In this document: positions 16,840 through 25,312 of the stretch, one piece after another
Layout: each line of letters opens with the position of its first letter
How positions within the stretch are numbered: the stretch's first letter is position 1
Program-made: the position numbers and the translations under genes
Notes under the pieces: generated by a model
Seen by the model: only the letters and a program-made list of their open reading frames with translations
The model's database searches: none
Told to the model about the DNA's origin: nothing
From: Aureispira sp050633105
GTDB lineage: Bacteria; Bacteroidota; Bacteroidia; Chitinophagales; Saprospiraceae
Direction: 5' to 3'
Assembly: GCA_050633105.1 (NCBI GenBank)
Contig: JBOEFW010000043.1
Span: 124,001-188,000, forward strand
Length of the DNA: 64,000 bases

Positions 16840-18090
16840 ATGAAACAAACGCTACAAAAAGCGACCATTTTATATGATACCACTTTTCCTGAAGGAACGA
16901 TCTTAGATTATGAGGCGCTCAATGAAATGGGAATTGTGTGTGCCATTACAATCCCAGTTCCTCAGAAGATTCTAGATCATTCTTCTTCCAAACATCAATT
17001 GGTGGTGGAAAACATTGTCTTTCCTGCTCAAACTACTTTTTTTTATAAGCAAACACACGAGCAAGCCTTGTATGGATCTCAACGGGTTCCACGTAGATTG
17101 TTGTTGGTAAATGATCTTGTTATTTTAGGAACAACATTGCCTGCTTCAACGGAGTGGACCTTTTTAACCAGTATTCAGGAGGACAAAGAACAGGAAGCTA
17201 CTCTACCAGATAATGTCTCCAATTCTTTTAGAAGTACTCTTTTAGGCGTTTTACAAGAGCGTATTACCCTACAAAATCTAGAATTGCGTCCCAAAACACG
17301 GTTGTTGTTCACCGAACGAGAATGGAGTTGGAGTTATCAACAGAGCAATGCTCAAGAAGGAAGTATTGATACCAAAGGCACCTTAATCAAGTACCGCTCT
17401 TTTGTAGAAAAAGCGTTGGAAGAGGGGCATTTAGAAGCGGTACATTATGAAGCCTTGCATTTTTTGGCAACAGATTATTTTAAAAATACCATAGAATGGT
17501 CCAGTACGCTCTTGGGGCATTATTATAAAGAAAAAGGAGAAAAAGAACGGGCTAGTAGTTATTACAGTCGAGCTTATCGACTAGCATTAGCGGCTCAAGG
17601 ACCTTCAGCAACAGAAGTGCAACAATTGGATTATTGGTTGTCAAAACTGCGTTTAGGCGTTTCAACAACTGAAAAAAAGTATGTGTTGCGTCGGTTTTAT
17701 TTGACCAATATTTTAATCATTCTTGTCTTGTTCTACACAGCAGTGCATTTACGAGAAGAAGAAATGGCGGTTTTAGAAGGTCTTCGCCCCCAATTAGCCT
17801 CTTTTGATTGGGCGAGTACAGCCTATGCTTTAGCCAATTTAGCAGGGAGTGTCTTTGCTTTGTATGCAGGATGGCGCGCTTTTGCTGTGTTGCGCCGAAT
17901 TGGGATCATTTTATTAGGAATGGCCAGTATTGGCTTGTTTTACTCTTTGTATGTATTGGCGACACCTGAGAAAGAATTAATGGATGAAGTTCTCTTGGTG
18001 TATGGTCCTTATATTGTTTTTTCTATGTGGGTGAACGGTTATGCATTGATGTTGAAGGATAAGGAAATTCTAGAGGAGGAAGAGCGATAG
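16840..18090 (+). CDS. large protein with C-terminal four-helix membrane module, third of three
   Basis: 416 residues in two parts. About 280 residues are soluble: a beta-rich N-terminal half, then a helical segment with a single TPR-like unit (LLGHYYKEKGEKERASSYYSRAYRLAL). The C-terminal part has helices near 285-303, 327-345, 350-371 and 385-403, ending in an acidic tail (KDKEILEEEER). This region has the same order of elements as the two small proteins just upstream: YAGWRAFAVLRRIG turn, LLVYGPYIVFSMWV last helix. No known family is recognised. ATG 16840 is used; the palindromic element lies between this gene and its relatives. Confidence 0.7.
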   Translation: MKQTLQKATILYDTTFPEGTILDYEALNEMGIVCAITIPVPQKILDHSSSKHQLVVENIVFPAQTTFFYKQTHEQALYGSQRVPRRLLLVNDLVILGTTLPASTEWTFLTSIQEDKEQEATLPDNVSNSFRSTLLGVLQERITLQNLELRPKTRLLFTEREWSWSYQQSNAQEGSIDTKGTLIKYRSFVEKALEEGHLEAVHYEALHFLATDYFKNTIEWSSTLLGHYYKEKGEKERASSYYSRAYRLALAAQGPSATEVQQLDYWLSKLRLGVSTTEKKYVLRRFYLTNILIILVLFYTAVHLREEEMAVLEGLRPQLASFDWASTAYALANLAGSVFALYAGWRAFAVLRRIGIILLGMASIGLFYSLYVLATPEKELMDEVLLVYGPYIVFSMWVNGYALMLKDKEILEEEER

Positions 18091-18117
18091 AGGACGGCCA
18101 ATTTTAAAATACAAATT

Positions 18118-18441
18118 ATGGAGTGGGATAAAAAACAGTTTGTACAAGATATATACGCAATTGTCCGTCTAATACCTCCAGGGCGAGTGACAAGTTATGG
18201 TGCAATTGCCAAGGCTTTATCACAAGCTCGTCAATCGCGGATGGTAGGACGAGCTATGCACAGTTGTCCAAATGATGTCCCTGCACATCGAGTAGTTAAT
18301 AGCAATGGTGTATTGACAGGACGCGCTTTTTTTGGAGGTGATAAAATGGCTATGTTGTTGCGAGAAGAAGGTGTTTTAGTAAAGGATAACAAGGTACAGA
18401 AGTTTAAAACTTACTTTTGGGACCCTTTATTGGAAATATAA
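18118..18441 (+). CDS. alkyltransferase-like protein (MGMT family, no catalytic Cys)
   Basis: The 107-residue protein matches the DNA-binding C-terminal domain of O6-alkylguanine-DNA alkyltransferases: IPPGRVTSYGAIAKAL, RMVGRAMHSCPNDVPAHRVVNSNGVL. The acceptor cysteine of the PCHRV motif is replaced by Ala56 (PAHRV). It is therefore an alkyltransferase-like (ATL) protein. ATLs bind O6-alkylguanine, flip it out and recruit nucleotide excision repair instead of repairing it directly. The arginine finger region (GRAM) is kept. The gene starts at ATG 18118, 27 nt after the preceding gene, so read-through is possible. Confidence 0.9.
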   Translation: MEWDKKQFVQDIYAIVRLIPPGRVTSYGAIAKALSQARQSRMVGRAMHSCPNDVPAHRVVNSNGVLTGRAFFGGDKMAMLLREEGVLVKDNKVQKFKTYFWDPLLEI

Positions 18442-18523
18442 TGAAAATGCTGTCTCTTGCTCTAGTTATTTTATTTATCTTAGAAAGGAGACATTTTTAC
18501 ATACTTTTTAACAACATAAAACC

Positions 18524-19060
18524 ATGGGTTTTTTAGATTTTCTATTTGGAAAGAAGAAAGATAAGAACATACAAGTTCAACAAGCAGAAGATGATCCCAA
18601 TCATGTACAAGTTTATGCGAAGGCCTCTGATGGGACTTCAGAAGGCATCTCTGTAGAGAAAATGGTAGCTTTGAATGCGCAGACTCAGGAAGTCATAGAC
18701 AGCAATGATTTAGGGCAGATTAGCAATTACAATACCCAGCTTATGGGCGCTCAAAAGTATGAGGAAATGATTGCCTTTAATCAACAAGTGATTGATAAAT
18801 ATCCAAACACCAATGCAGTCGGGAATGGGCACAACTTTATAGGAGTGGCTTATTTCTTTAAGAAAGACTACCAGCAAGCCATCGCCCATTATCGCTTAGC
18901 AACAAAACATGGGATGGATATGGGCATGATGGATGATAATATTTGGGAAGCAACGGAATTGCTTTACAAACAAACAGGAGATGGGGCGCATATTGAGGCT
19001 TATAAAATCAATTCTCCAAATGGTGCGTACCTCAAAAAGGCGAATAAATTACTAAAGTAA
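18524..19060 (+). CDS. TPR-like cytoplasmic protein, 178 aa
   Basis: A soluble protein with an N-terminal charged segment (MGFLDFLFGKKKDKN) and about two TPR-like helical pairs (YEEMIAFNQQVIDKYPNTNA; GVAYFFKKDYQQAIAHYRLATKHG). The motif DDNIWEATELLYKQTGD is very similar in pattern to EENMWEAAEVFF in the 155-residue protein at 27407, so the two may be distant paralogues. TPR units usually mediate protein contacts. No partner is evident. Start ATG 18524; convergent with recX. Confidence 0.65.
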   Translation: MGFLDFLFGKKKDKNIQVQQAEDDPNHVQVYAKASDGTSEGISVEKMVALNAQTQEVIDSNDLGQISNYNTQLMGAQKYEEMIAFNQQVIDKYPNTNAVGNGHNFIGVAYFFKKDYQQAIAHYRLATKHGMDMGMMDDNIWEATELLYKQTGDGAHIEAYKINSPNGAYLKKANKLLK

Positions 19061-19066
19061 TACGCG

Positions 19067-19546
19067 TTATTTTTTGATAGGATTCTCATTGAGAATACTC
19101 CAAATTAGAGCGCTTTCAAAACCTTTGTCTTGTGCATATTTGGCAAGTTTTTGGCGGCGTTTATAAGGGTTAGACTCTCGAAGGACCTTATCTTTTTTTT
19201 CTAATATTTCTCGTAAAGTTGCATCGTATTCCTCCTCAGGCAGTTCGCTTTGAATCGCTTTTTTGATAGAATAAGCAGAGACATAGTTGAATTTTAGCGC
19301 TTGAATAATCCGTCTCTTACCCCATTTTTTTACACGGAATTTGCCCCCTGCAAAAGCTTGGGCATAACGCAGTTCATTGAGAAAATTATCGGTAATTAAT
19401 TCTGTGACAATTTGATCCACATCATCACCCCAAATACCAAGATCACGCAGCTTTTGACGGACTTCTTTGTGGCATCTCTCTTGGTAAGCGCAATAGGCCT
19501 GCAATTTACTTACAGCTTCGTCGTAGGAATGGTATTTCTTTTTCAT
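19067..19546 (-). CDS. recX: regulatory protein RecX
   Basis: RecX binds RecA filaments and inhibits strand exchange. The three-helix repeats of the family are visible: SYDEAVSKLQAYCAYQERCHKEVRQKL, then LITDNFLNELRYAQAFAGGKFRVKKWGKRRI, then KYAQDKGFESALIWSIL at the end. ATG 19546 (159 aa) is preferred; a TTG at 19573 would extend it by nine residues. recA is not in the window. The gene is convergent with the TPR-like gene, with 6 nt between stops, and divergent from the rimP operon. Confidence 0.9.
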   Translation of the reverse strand: MKKKYHSYDEAVSKLQAYCAYQERCHKEVRQKLRDLGIWGDDVDQIVTELITDNFLNELRYAQAFAGGKFRVKKWGKRRIIQALKFNYVSAYSIKKAIQSELPEEEYDATLREILEKKDKVLRESNPYKRRQKLAKYAQDKGFESALIWSILNENPIKK

Positions 19547-19654
19547 GTGTTTTAAAACAAGCTTACAAAACAAAACTTTTGGCTAAAGTAAGGCCTTTTT
19601 TTCCTGATATGGGACTAAAAAAGCACATTCTTATCAAAAGTAGAGCAACAAGCT

Positions 19655-19685
19655 TTTGATTTGCTGTAATATATTTGTATATTTG
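19655..19685 (+). promoter_or_regulatory. promoter of the rimP-nusA-infB operon, with tandem -7 boxes
   Basis: TTTG at 19655-19658 and a 19-nt spacer lead to TATATTTG at 19678-19685. A second identical TATATTTG (19670-19677) abuts it, giving TATATTTGTATATTTG. Only the downstream copy has a -33 partner at a normal distance. Transcription would start at about 19690, leaving a leader of about 180 nt before rimP. Confidence 0.75.
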
Positions 19686-19707
19686 CGCTAGAATTAAAGG
19701 TGCGTAG

Positions 19708-19740
19708 AAAAGAGGGAACAACAATTGTTCCCTCTTTTTA
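19708..19740 (+). terminator. attenuator-like hairpin in the rimP leader
   Basis: A 14-bp perfect stem (19708-19721 and 19725-19738) with loop CAA, ending in TTTTT. It begins about 20 nt after the expected transcription start and lies 130 nt before rimP. Its position between promoter and first gene makes it a candidate attenuator. It could also make a very short RNA. Confidence 0.7.
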
Positions 19741-19869
19741 ATGCCATTATTAAGGGAAGGGGAAACAACTATTGTTGGCTATTGTCCATCTTTGACCAAC
19801 TTCCTTCTTAATAGGAAAAAGCACCAAATGACTTGGGCGATAGGCCTATGAGATAGAACTACAAATAGG

Positions 19870-20361
19870 ATGATTTCATTGACGGAGAAATTGACGGAAT
19901 TACTAGACGAAAAATTCCAAGAAGAGGCTTTTAGTCATTTGTTTTTGGTAGAGATCAAGCAATTGCCAGGAGACGTAATACAGTTGTATTTAGACAGCGA
20001 TGAAGCCGTTACTTACGAACATTGTGTAAAGATAAGCCGCCATTTGGAGGCACAAATCGAAGAACACGGTTGGTTGGGAGAAAAATATACACTAGATGTA
20101 TCTTCCGCAGGAGTAGGAGCACCTTTATTGTTGCAACGTCAGTACTACAAAAACATTGGCCGCAACGTTACTGTTGATGTCAAAGATGACCACAAACATG
20201 TCAAAGGCAAATTGACAGAAGTAACCGATTCACAGATTACAGTCGAATACGAAGAAAAAGTTCGTATCGAGGGGCGCAAGAAAAAAGAGTTGCGCACCAT
20301 CAGACGAGAAATTTCGTTTGAAAACATTAAAAAAACGGTTGTTACCGTGTCTTTTAAGTAG
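19870..20361 (+). CDS. rimP: ribosome maturation factor RimP
   Basis: RimP is needed for late 30S subunit assembly. The 163-residue protein has the two-domain layout of the family, with the hallmark YTLDVSSAGVGAPLLLQRQYYKNIGR (a variant of LEVSSPGLDRPL) and a C-terminal SH3-like barrel (KHVKGKLTEVTDSQITVEYEEK). The order rimP-nusA-infB is the classic conserved operon and confirms the call. ATG 19870. Confidence 0.93.
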   Translation: MISLTEKLTELLDEKFQEEAFSHLFLVEIKQLPGDVIQLYLDSDEAVTYEHCVKISRHLEAQIEEHGWLGEKYTLDVSSAGVGAPLLLQRQYYKNIGRNVTVDVKDDHKHVKGKLTEVTDSQITVEYEEKVRIEGRKKKELRTIRREISFENIKKTVVTVSFK

Positions 20362-20430
20362 CAGAGGAACAGAACCGCTTTGCTCCCTTAAAGTAAGGAG
20401 CCGATATAGAAGCGATCCCAGTACCTGTTG

Positions 20431-20438
20431 TATATTTG
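20431..20438 (+). promoter_or_regulatory. possible internal promoter before nusA
   Basis: TATATTTG, a match to the -7 consensus, lies in the 102-nt rimP-nusA gap, 26 nt before the nusA start. A short hairpin GCTCC-CTTA/TAAGGAGC (20382-20401) precedes it. The -33 element is unclear. Confidence 0.4.
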
Positions 20439-20463
20439 GATAAATATTAAATATTATGAAAGC

Positions 20464-21726
20464 ATGAGCATCAATTTAATAGATTCTTTTCAGGAATTTA
20501 AGCACATAAAAAGTATTGATCTTCCAACGATGATTCGCGTGCTAGAAGATGTATTTCGTACGTTAATTCGTAAGAAATACAGCACAGATGAGAATTTTGA
20601 TATTATCGTTAATGCCGATGAAGGGGATTTAGAGATTTGGAGAAAACGTGAGATTGTACCCGATGGTGAAGTAGAAGACGATCGCTTTCAAATTACAATA
20701 ACAGAAGCACTAGAAATTGATTCCGATTATGAAGTAGGAGAAGAGTGTTATCAAAGAGTACACATTCTCGATTTTGGTCGCCGCGCTATTATGGCCGCTC
20801 GCCAAACACTTATTTCAAGAATCTTAGAATTAGAAAAAGATAAGATTTTCCAAATGTACGTGGATCGCGTAGGAGAGGTGATACGTGGAGAAGTCCACCA
20901 AATCTTGAAGCGTGAATTGGTTGTTGTAGATGATGAGACAGGAGTAGAATTGTTATTGCCCAAAAGCGAAATGGTACGAGGCGATTTCTTCCGTAAGGGA
21001 GATACACTCAAAGGAATTATTCGCAAAGTAGACATGCGTAACAGTAACCCTGTGATTATTTTGTCTAGAACAGACAATGCCTTTTTGGAGAAATTACTGG
21101 AGCAAGAGGTTCCAGAGATTGAAGATGGTTTAATTACTGTGAAGAAGATTGTCCGAGTACCTGGCGAGCGTGCCAAAGTAGCGGTAGAATCTTATGACGA
21201 ACGCATTGACCCTGTGGGGGCTTGTGTAGGAATGCGTGGTTCTCGTATTCATGGTATTGTTCGCGAATTGCGTAACGAAAACATTGACATCATTAACTAT
21301 ACAACTAATGAGTCTTTGCTAATTCGTCGTGCGTTGACGCCTGCAAAACCGTCTTCTGTTGACTTAGATGAAGACCGCCGCCGCGCTGCTGTTTATTTGC
21401 AGCCAGAGGAGATTTCTAAAGCCATTGGTAAAAAAGGAATCAACATTAAATTGGCGAGTAAATTGACCAATTACACCATTGATGTCTACCGTGAAGGCTT
21501 TGAAGAGTCTGATTATGATGTAGAACTCGATGAGTTTAAAGATGAAATAGAAGAATGGATCATTGACGAATTGAAATCCATTGGATGTGATACTGCCCGC
21601 AGTGTGTTGAAGTTGAATGTAGACGAGCTAGTTCGACGTACTGATTTAGAAGCAGAGACCATTTCAGAGGTTGTCACCATTCTTAATACAGAGTTAGAAG
21701 AAGATGCTTCTGATGAGGAAGAATAA
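20464..21726 (+). CDS. nusA: transcription elongation/termination factor NusA
   Basis: RNA polymerase-binding factor for pausing, termination and antitermination. ATG 20464 gives the usual Bacteroidota start MSINLIDSFQEFK (420 aa); twelve extra upstream codons are less likely because they overlap the candidate -7 box. Domains in order: the N-terminal polymerase-binding domain (1-125), S1 (about 130-200, DRVGEVIRGEVHQI), KH1 (DERIDPVGACVGMRGSRIHGIVREL), KH2 (AIGKKGINIKLASKLTNY) and a short acidic C-terminal helical tail with one HhH-like unit (LKSIGCDTARSVLKLNVDELVRRTDL). It is second in the rimP-nusA-infB operon. Confidence 0.95.
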   Translation: MSINLIDSFQEFKHIKSIDLPTMIRVLEDVFRTLIRKKYSTDENFDIIVNADEGDLEIWRKREIVPDGEVEDDRFQITITEALEIDSDYEVGEECYQRVHILDFGRRAIMAARQTLISRILELEKDKIFQMYVDRVGEVIRGEVHQILKRELVVVDDETGVELLLPKSEMVRGDFFRKGDTLKGIIRKVDMRNSNPVIILSRTDNAFLEKLLEQEVPEIEDGLITVKKIVRVPGERAKVAVESYDERIDPVGACVGMRGSRIHGIVRELRNENIDIINYTTNESLLIRRALTPAKPSSVDLDEDRRRAAVYLQPEEISKAIGKKGINIKLASKLTNYTIDVYREGFEESDYDVELDEFKDEIEEWIIDELKSIGCDTARSVLKLNVDELVRRTDLEAETISEVVTILNTELEEDASDEEE

Positions 21727-22023
21727 TTATTGCACTAAAAATACAATAGATATGACGCTATAATCGAATAAAACGGTTGTCACGCGCAATTTGCGGAATC
21801 TATTTAGCCGAGCAACCGTGTTCTCGTCCCTTGCAATGGGTATTTCTTTCACAAGTGGAGACATTGAATCCTAACGTTAGTATAAAACGTCATTTTACAG
21901 ACTTTTTTAAGCCTGTGAAATGTTTACATAAACGAAGTAGTATAGTATAGTTCGCTCTATAGCAATTTGTTATCTCGTCAACAGCACGCGAACTGTTATT
22001 TTAAAGTTACCTAAAAATATAGG
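21727..22023 (+). other. 297-nt nusA-infB spacer
   Basis: No gene is present. The gap is unusually long for this conserved operon. Short inverted repeats (ACGGTTG near 21770 with CAACCGT near 21815; TTTTACAG near 21893 with CTGTGAAA near 21914) suggest structure in the mRNA. No TAnnTTTG promoter was recognised. Confidence 0.45.
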
Positions 22024-25000
22024 ATGTCAAAACGTTTAGTTAAAGTAGCTAAAGAATTGAATGTTGGAACAAAAACTATTGTCGAGTTTTTGAACGGCAA
22101 TGGTTTCTCTGTTAGCAACAAACCCACTGCAAAGATTTCGGACGAGATGTACGATGCCCTCGCGAAAAACTTTCAGAACTCTATTGCCATTCGCGAGAAA
22201 GCCGATAAGATTACCATAGGTACCCGCAAGACAAAAGAGGAGCAACAAAAGGAAAAAGAAGTTCTAGAAGCCAAAGAGCAGAAAGAACAAGAGGAGCGTG
22301 AAGTGGTTGAACACGTCGAAAAAGAGGCGAACGAAACTCCTCAGAAAGAAGAACAAACACCCCCTCCTCCTGTAGAGGAAAAGCCTGTTGAACCTGTAGT
22401 GGAACCCAAAGAGGAAAAACCAGTAGCAGAGGAGGCGAATAAAAATGTCTTGTCTGGCCCAAAAATCCTAGGCAAAATCAACTTGGACGAAACCAACAAG
22501 CGTGGTAAAAAGAAGCCCAAGCAGAACAAGGAAAAGCAGGCTCCTAAAAAGGTAGTCGAGCGTAGCCAAGACGAGAAAAAAACAACAGAACAACCTAAAA
22601 AAGAAGTACTTCAACCTAAGGTAGAGCAAAAAACTGTTGTTGAAAAACCAGTAGAAAAAGCACCCCGTAAAGAGGAGCAAAAGCCAGCTGTACAGAAAGT
22701 AGTTGCGGAGAAGAAAGAAGAACCCCCAAAGGATACTTCTAAGCCAACCAGCGATAAACCTGTCAAAGATGCAACCCCTCAAAAAGAGGGCGAAGTGAAA
22801 CCTAAAACAGCCGAAAATGCTTTGGACATCAAAGTAGAAGCACCGCAGCTAAAAGGCCTCAAGATTTTAGGTAAAATTGACATCAGTTCTTCTAAAAAAC
22901 GCAAGCGTAAGAAGAAGGATGATGATGATAAATCCAATGATCGTAAAGAACGTCGCAAAAGACCACGCGTTAAAACTGTTCGTGGAAGTAAAACAGGTGA
23001 CGATAAGAAAAAAGACGATAAGAAGAAAGACGATAAGAGCAAGCCATCCGATAATAAGGAGGATCGCAAACGTAACTTCAAGAAACCAGACAAGCCTGCT
23101 TCTAACACAAGCAAACGCAAGAAGAAAGGTAAACGCCGCGAAATCAACGAAAAAGAGGTTGGTGATAAGCTAAAAGCAACCATGAACCTTATGGGAGGGC
23201 GCGGTAAATCCAAGAAACGTTTCGGAGCTTCTCGTAAAGAACGGGATGAGCAACGTGCGGAACGCATCAAGGAAATGGAGATCAGCAATGAAGAGGCTCC
23301 AAAGATTCAGGTAACAGAGTTTATCTCTGTACAAGAATTGGCAGGTTTGATGAATATTTCTGCAACAGAAATCATCATGGCTTGTATGAATGAGAAGCGC
23401 ATGGTATCCATCAACCAACGTATGGATCGCGAACTCATTGAATTGATGGGAATTGAGTTTGGTTATGAAATCGAGTTCGTTTCGGCGGAAGACCAAATGG
23501 AGAAAGATTACCAAATTGAAGACGATGAGTTAGAAGACAACACTGCTCGTTCTCCAATTGTCACCGTAATGGGGCACGTAGATCACGGTAAAACTTCTCT
23601 CTTGGATAGTATTCGTAAAGCCAATGTTGCAGGCGCTGAGGCAGGGGGTATTACCCAGCATATCGGAGCTTACGAAGTGAAAGTAGGAGAACAAGGAACC
23701 ATCACGTTCTTGGATACACCTGGTCACGAAGCCTTTACAGCAATGCGTGCTCGTGGTGCGAAAGTAACGGATGTAGCGGTAATTATTATCTCTGCGGATG
23801 ACAGCATCATGCCACAAACAAAAGAGGCGATTAGCCACGCGCAAGCCGCAGAAGTGCCAATCATCTTTGCCATTAACAAAATTGATAAAGAAGGTGCCAA
23901 CCCAGAACGCATCAAACAAGAGTTAGCCTCTATGGACCTCTTGGTGGAAGAATGGGGAGGTAAATACCAAAGTCAAGATATCTCTGCCAAGCAAGGCCTC
24001 AACATTGATTTATTATTAGAAAAAATCTTGTTGGAAGCAGAAATGTTAGAATTAAAAGCCAATCCAGAAAAACGTGCAGTAGGAACTGTCCTAGAGGCAT
24101 CGTTGGAGAAAGGACGTGGTTATGTAGCCAAAATCTTGGTAAGAAATGGTACCCTCAGCATCGGAGATGCTATGGTAGCAGGCCCACACTATGGTCGTGT
24201 GAAAGCGATGTTTAATGAACGCGGTAAACGCGTGAAAGTCGCTGGCCCAGCAACACCTGTATTAGTACTAGGTTTGCAAGGTGCTCCACAAGCAGGAGAA
24301 ACCATTAATGTCTTAACTTCTGAAAAAGAAGCAAAAGATTTGGCTGCACAACGCGCCAACTTGGTTCGCCAGCAACAAATCCGCGCGACTCGTCGGGTCA
24401 CCTTAGAAGATTTGACCAACCGTATTAAGATTGGTAATTTCCAAGAGTTGAACTTGATTGTAAAAGGTGACTTTGATGGTTCTGTAGAGGCTTTATCGGA
24501 TTCTTTACTCAAGCTGTCTACCGACCAAGTACAAACAAACATCATTTACAGCGCAGTTGGTCCAATTACAGAATCAGATGTCAACTTGGCCGCTGCTTCT
24601 AACGCGATCATCGTAGGTTTCCAAGTTCGTCCTAATCCAATGGCTAGACGTTTGGCAGAAAAAGAAGGCGTAGAAATCAATACATACTCTATCATCTACG
24701 ATGCGATTGATGAAATCAAGTCGGCGCTAGAAGGGATGTTAGAACCAAAACAAGTAGAAGAAATTGTTGGAATGGTTGATGTTCAACAAGTCTTCAAAAT
24801 CTCCAAAGTGGGTACCGTCGCTGGTTGTTTTGTACAAGAAGGAAAAATTACGCGTAACAGCTTTATCCGTGTCATTAGAGGCGGTATTGTAGAATATCCT
24901 AAGAAAGAGGGTGTTCACGGAGAGCTATCTAGTTTACGCCGTTTCAAGGACAATGTACCAGAAGTCAAAAATGGCTTTGAGTGTGGTTTGACCTTGAAAA

Positions 25001-25074
25001 ACTACAATGATCTTAAAGAGGGTGACCAATTAGAGATCTATGAAATCAAAGAAGTGAAACAGACCTTGTCTTAA
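22024..25074 (+). CDS. infB: translation initiation factor IF-2
   Basis: The GTPase brings fMet-tRNA to the 30S subunit and promotes subunit joining. The length of 1016 residues is long because of an N-terminal extension (about 60-430) of Lys/Glu/Pro-rich low-complexity sequence, common in Bacteroidota IF-2. An IF2_N-like segment comes first (KELNVGTKTIVEFLNGNGFSV). GTPase motifs are G1 GHVDHGKTS (about 517), G2 GGITQHIG, G3 DTPGHEAF and G4 NKID. Domains II, III and the tRNA-binding C2 domain follow, to the end. ATG 22024. A strong terminator at 25099 closes the operon. Confidence 0.96.
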   Translation: MSKRLVKVAKELNVGTKTIVEFLNGNGFSVSNKPTAKISDEMYDALAKNFQNSIAIREKADKITIGTRKTKEEQQKEKEVLEAKEQKEQEEREVVEHVEKEANETPQKEEQTPPPPVEEKPVEPVVEPKEEKPVAEEANKNVLSGPKILGKINLDETNKRGKKKPKQNKEKQAPKKVVERSQDEKKTTEQPKKEVLQPKVEQKTVVEKPVEKAPRKEEQKPAVQKVVAEKKEEPPKDTSKPTSDKPVKDATPQKEGEVKPKTAENALDIKVEAPQLKGLKILGKIDISSSKKRKRKKKDDDDKSNDRKERRKRPRVKTVRGSKTGDDKKKDDKKKDDKSKPSDNKEDRKRNFKKPDKPASNTSKRKKKGKRREINEKEVGDKLKATMNLMGGRGKSKKRFGASRKERDEQRAERIKEMEISNEEAPKIQVTEFISVQELAGLMNISATEIIMACMNEKRMVSINQRMDRELIELMGIEFGYEIEFVSAEDQMEKDYQIEDDELEDNTARSPIVTVMGHVDHGKTSLLDSIRKANVAGAEAGGITQHIGAYEVKVGEQGTITFLDTPGHEAFTAMRARGAKVTDVAVIIISADDSIMPQTKEAISHAQAAEVPIIFAINKIDKEGANPERIKQELASMDLLVEEWGGKYQSQDISAKQGLNIDLLLEKILLEAEMLELKANPEKRAVGTVLEASLEKGRGYVAKILVRNGTLSIGDAMVAGPHYGRVKAMFNERGKRVKVAGPATPVLVLGLQGAPQAGETINVLTSEKEAKDLAAQRANLVRQQQIRATRRVTLEDLTNRIKIGNFQELNLIVKGDFDGSVEALSDSLLKLSTDQVQTNIIYSAVGPITESDVNLAAASNAIIVGFQVRPNPMARRLAEKEGVEINTYSIIYDAIDEIKSALEGMLEPKQVEEIVGMVDVQQVFKISKVGTVAGCFVQEGKITRNSFIRVIRGGIVEYPKKEGVHGELSSLRRFKDNVPEVKNGFECGLTLKNYNDLKEGDQLEIYEIKEVKQTLS

Positions 25075-25098
25075 TTAACAAGTTGTTCTAGATACTTT

Positions 25099-25136
25099 AA
25101 AGCTGTTCTGATGCCAATCAGAACAGCTTTTTTATT
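25099..25136 (+). terminator. terminator of the rimP-nusA-infB operon
   Basis: Perfect 14-bp stem (25099-25112 AAAGCTGTTCTGAT and 25117-25130) followed by T residues, 25 nt after the infB stop. Confidence 0.88.
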
Positions 25137-25312
25137 GTAAACTATCGGTATAACGATTTTATGGAAAGGAGTGCATGATCATTGTAAGAATCATATCACT
25201 ATAAAGGTTAAATCCATTAAAGCAAAGACTGTTTTATTGTAAGAATTGACTGAGGTAGTTGAGTTCTTAATGGCCTCTTCTTTCGATCTCTTAGCTTTAA
25301 TAACAGCACTCA

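Noticed and set aside
19670..19685. Tandem TATATTTG as start of a CRISPR or repeat array
   Set aside because: Only two 8-bp units, each a promoter -7 box; no spacers or further repeats.
20751..21176. 141-codon minus-strand frame opposite nusA
   Set aside because: Shadow of the well-supported nusA reading frame; Ser/Arg-rich with no signal of a real protein.
22084..23230. IF-2 N-terminal low-complexity region as a foreign insertion or frameshift
   Set aside because: Lys/Glu/Pro-rich extensions of this size are common in Bacteroidota IF-2 and the frame is continuous.
22468..23288. Long minus-strand open frames opposite infB (104 and 169 codons)
   Set aside because: They mirror the Lys/Glu-rich low-complexity part of IF-2, have Ser/Leu/Arg-biased composition and no family match.
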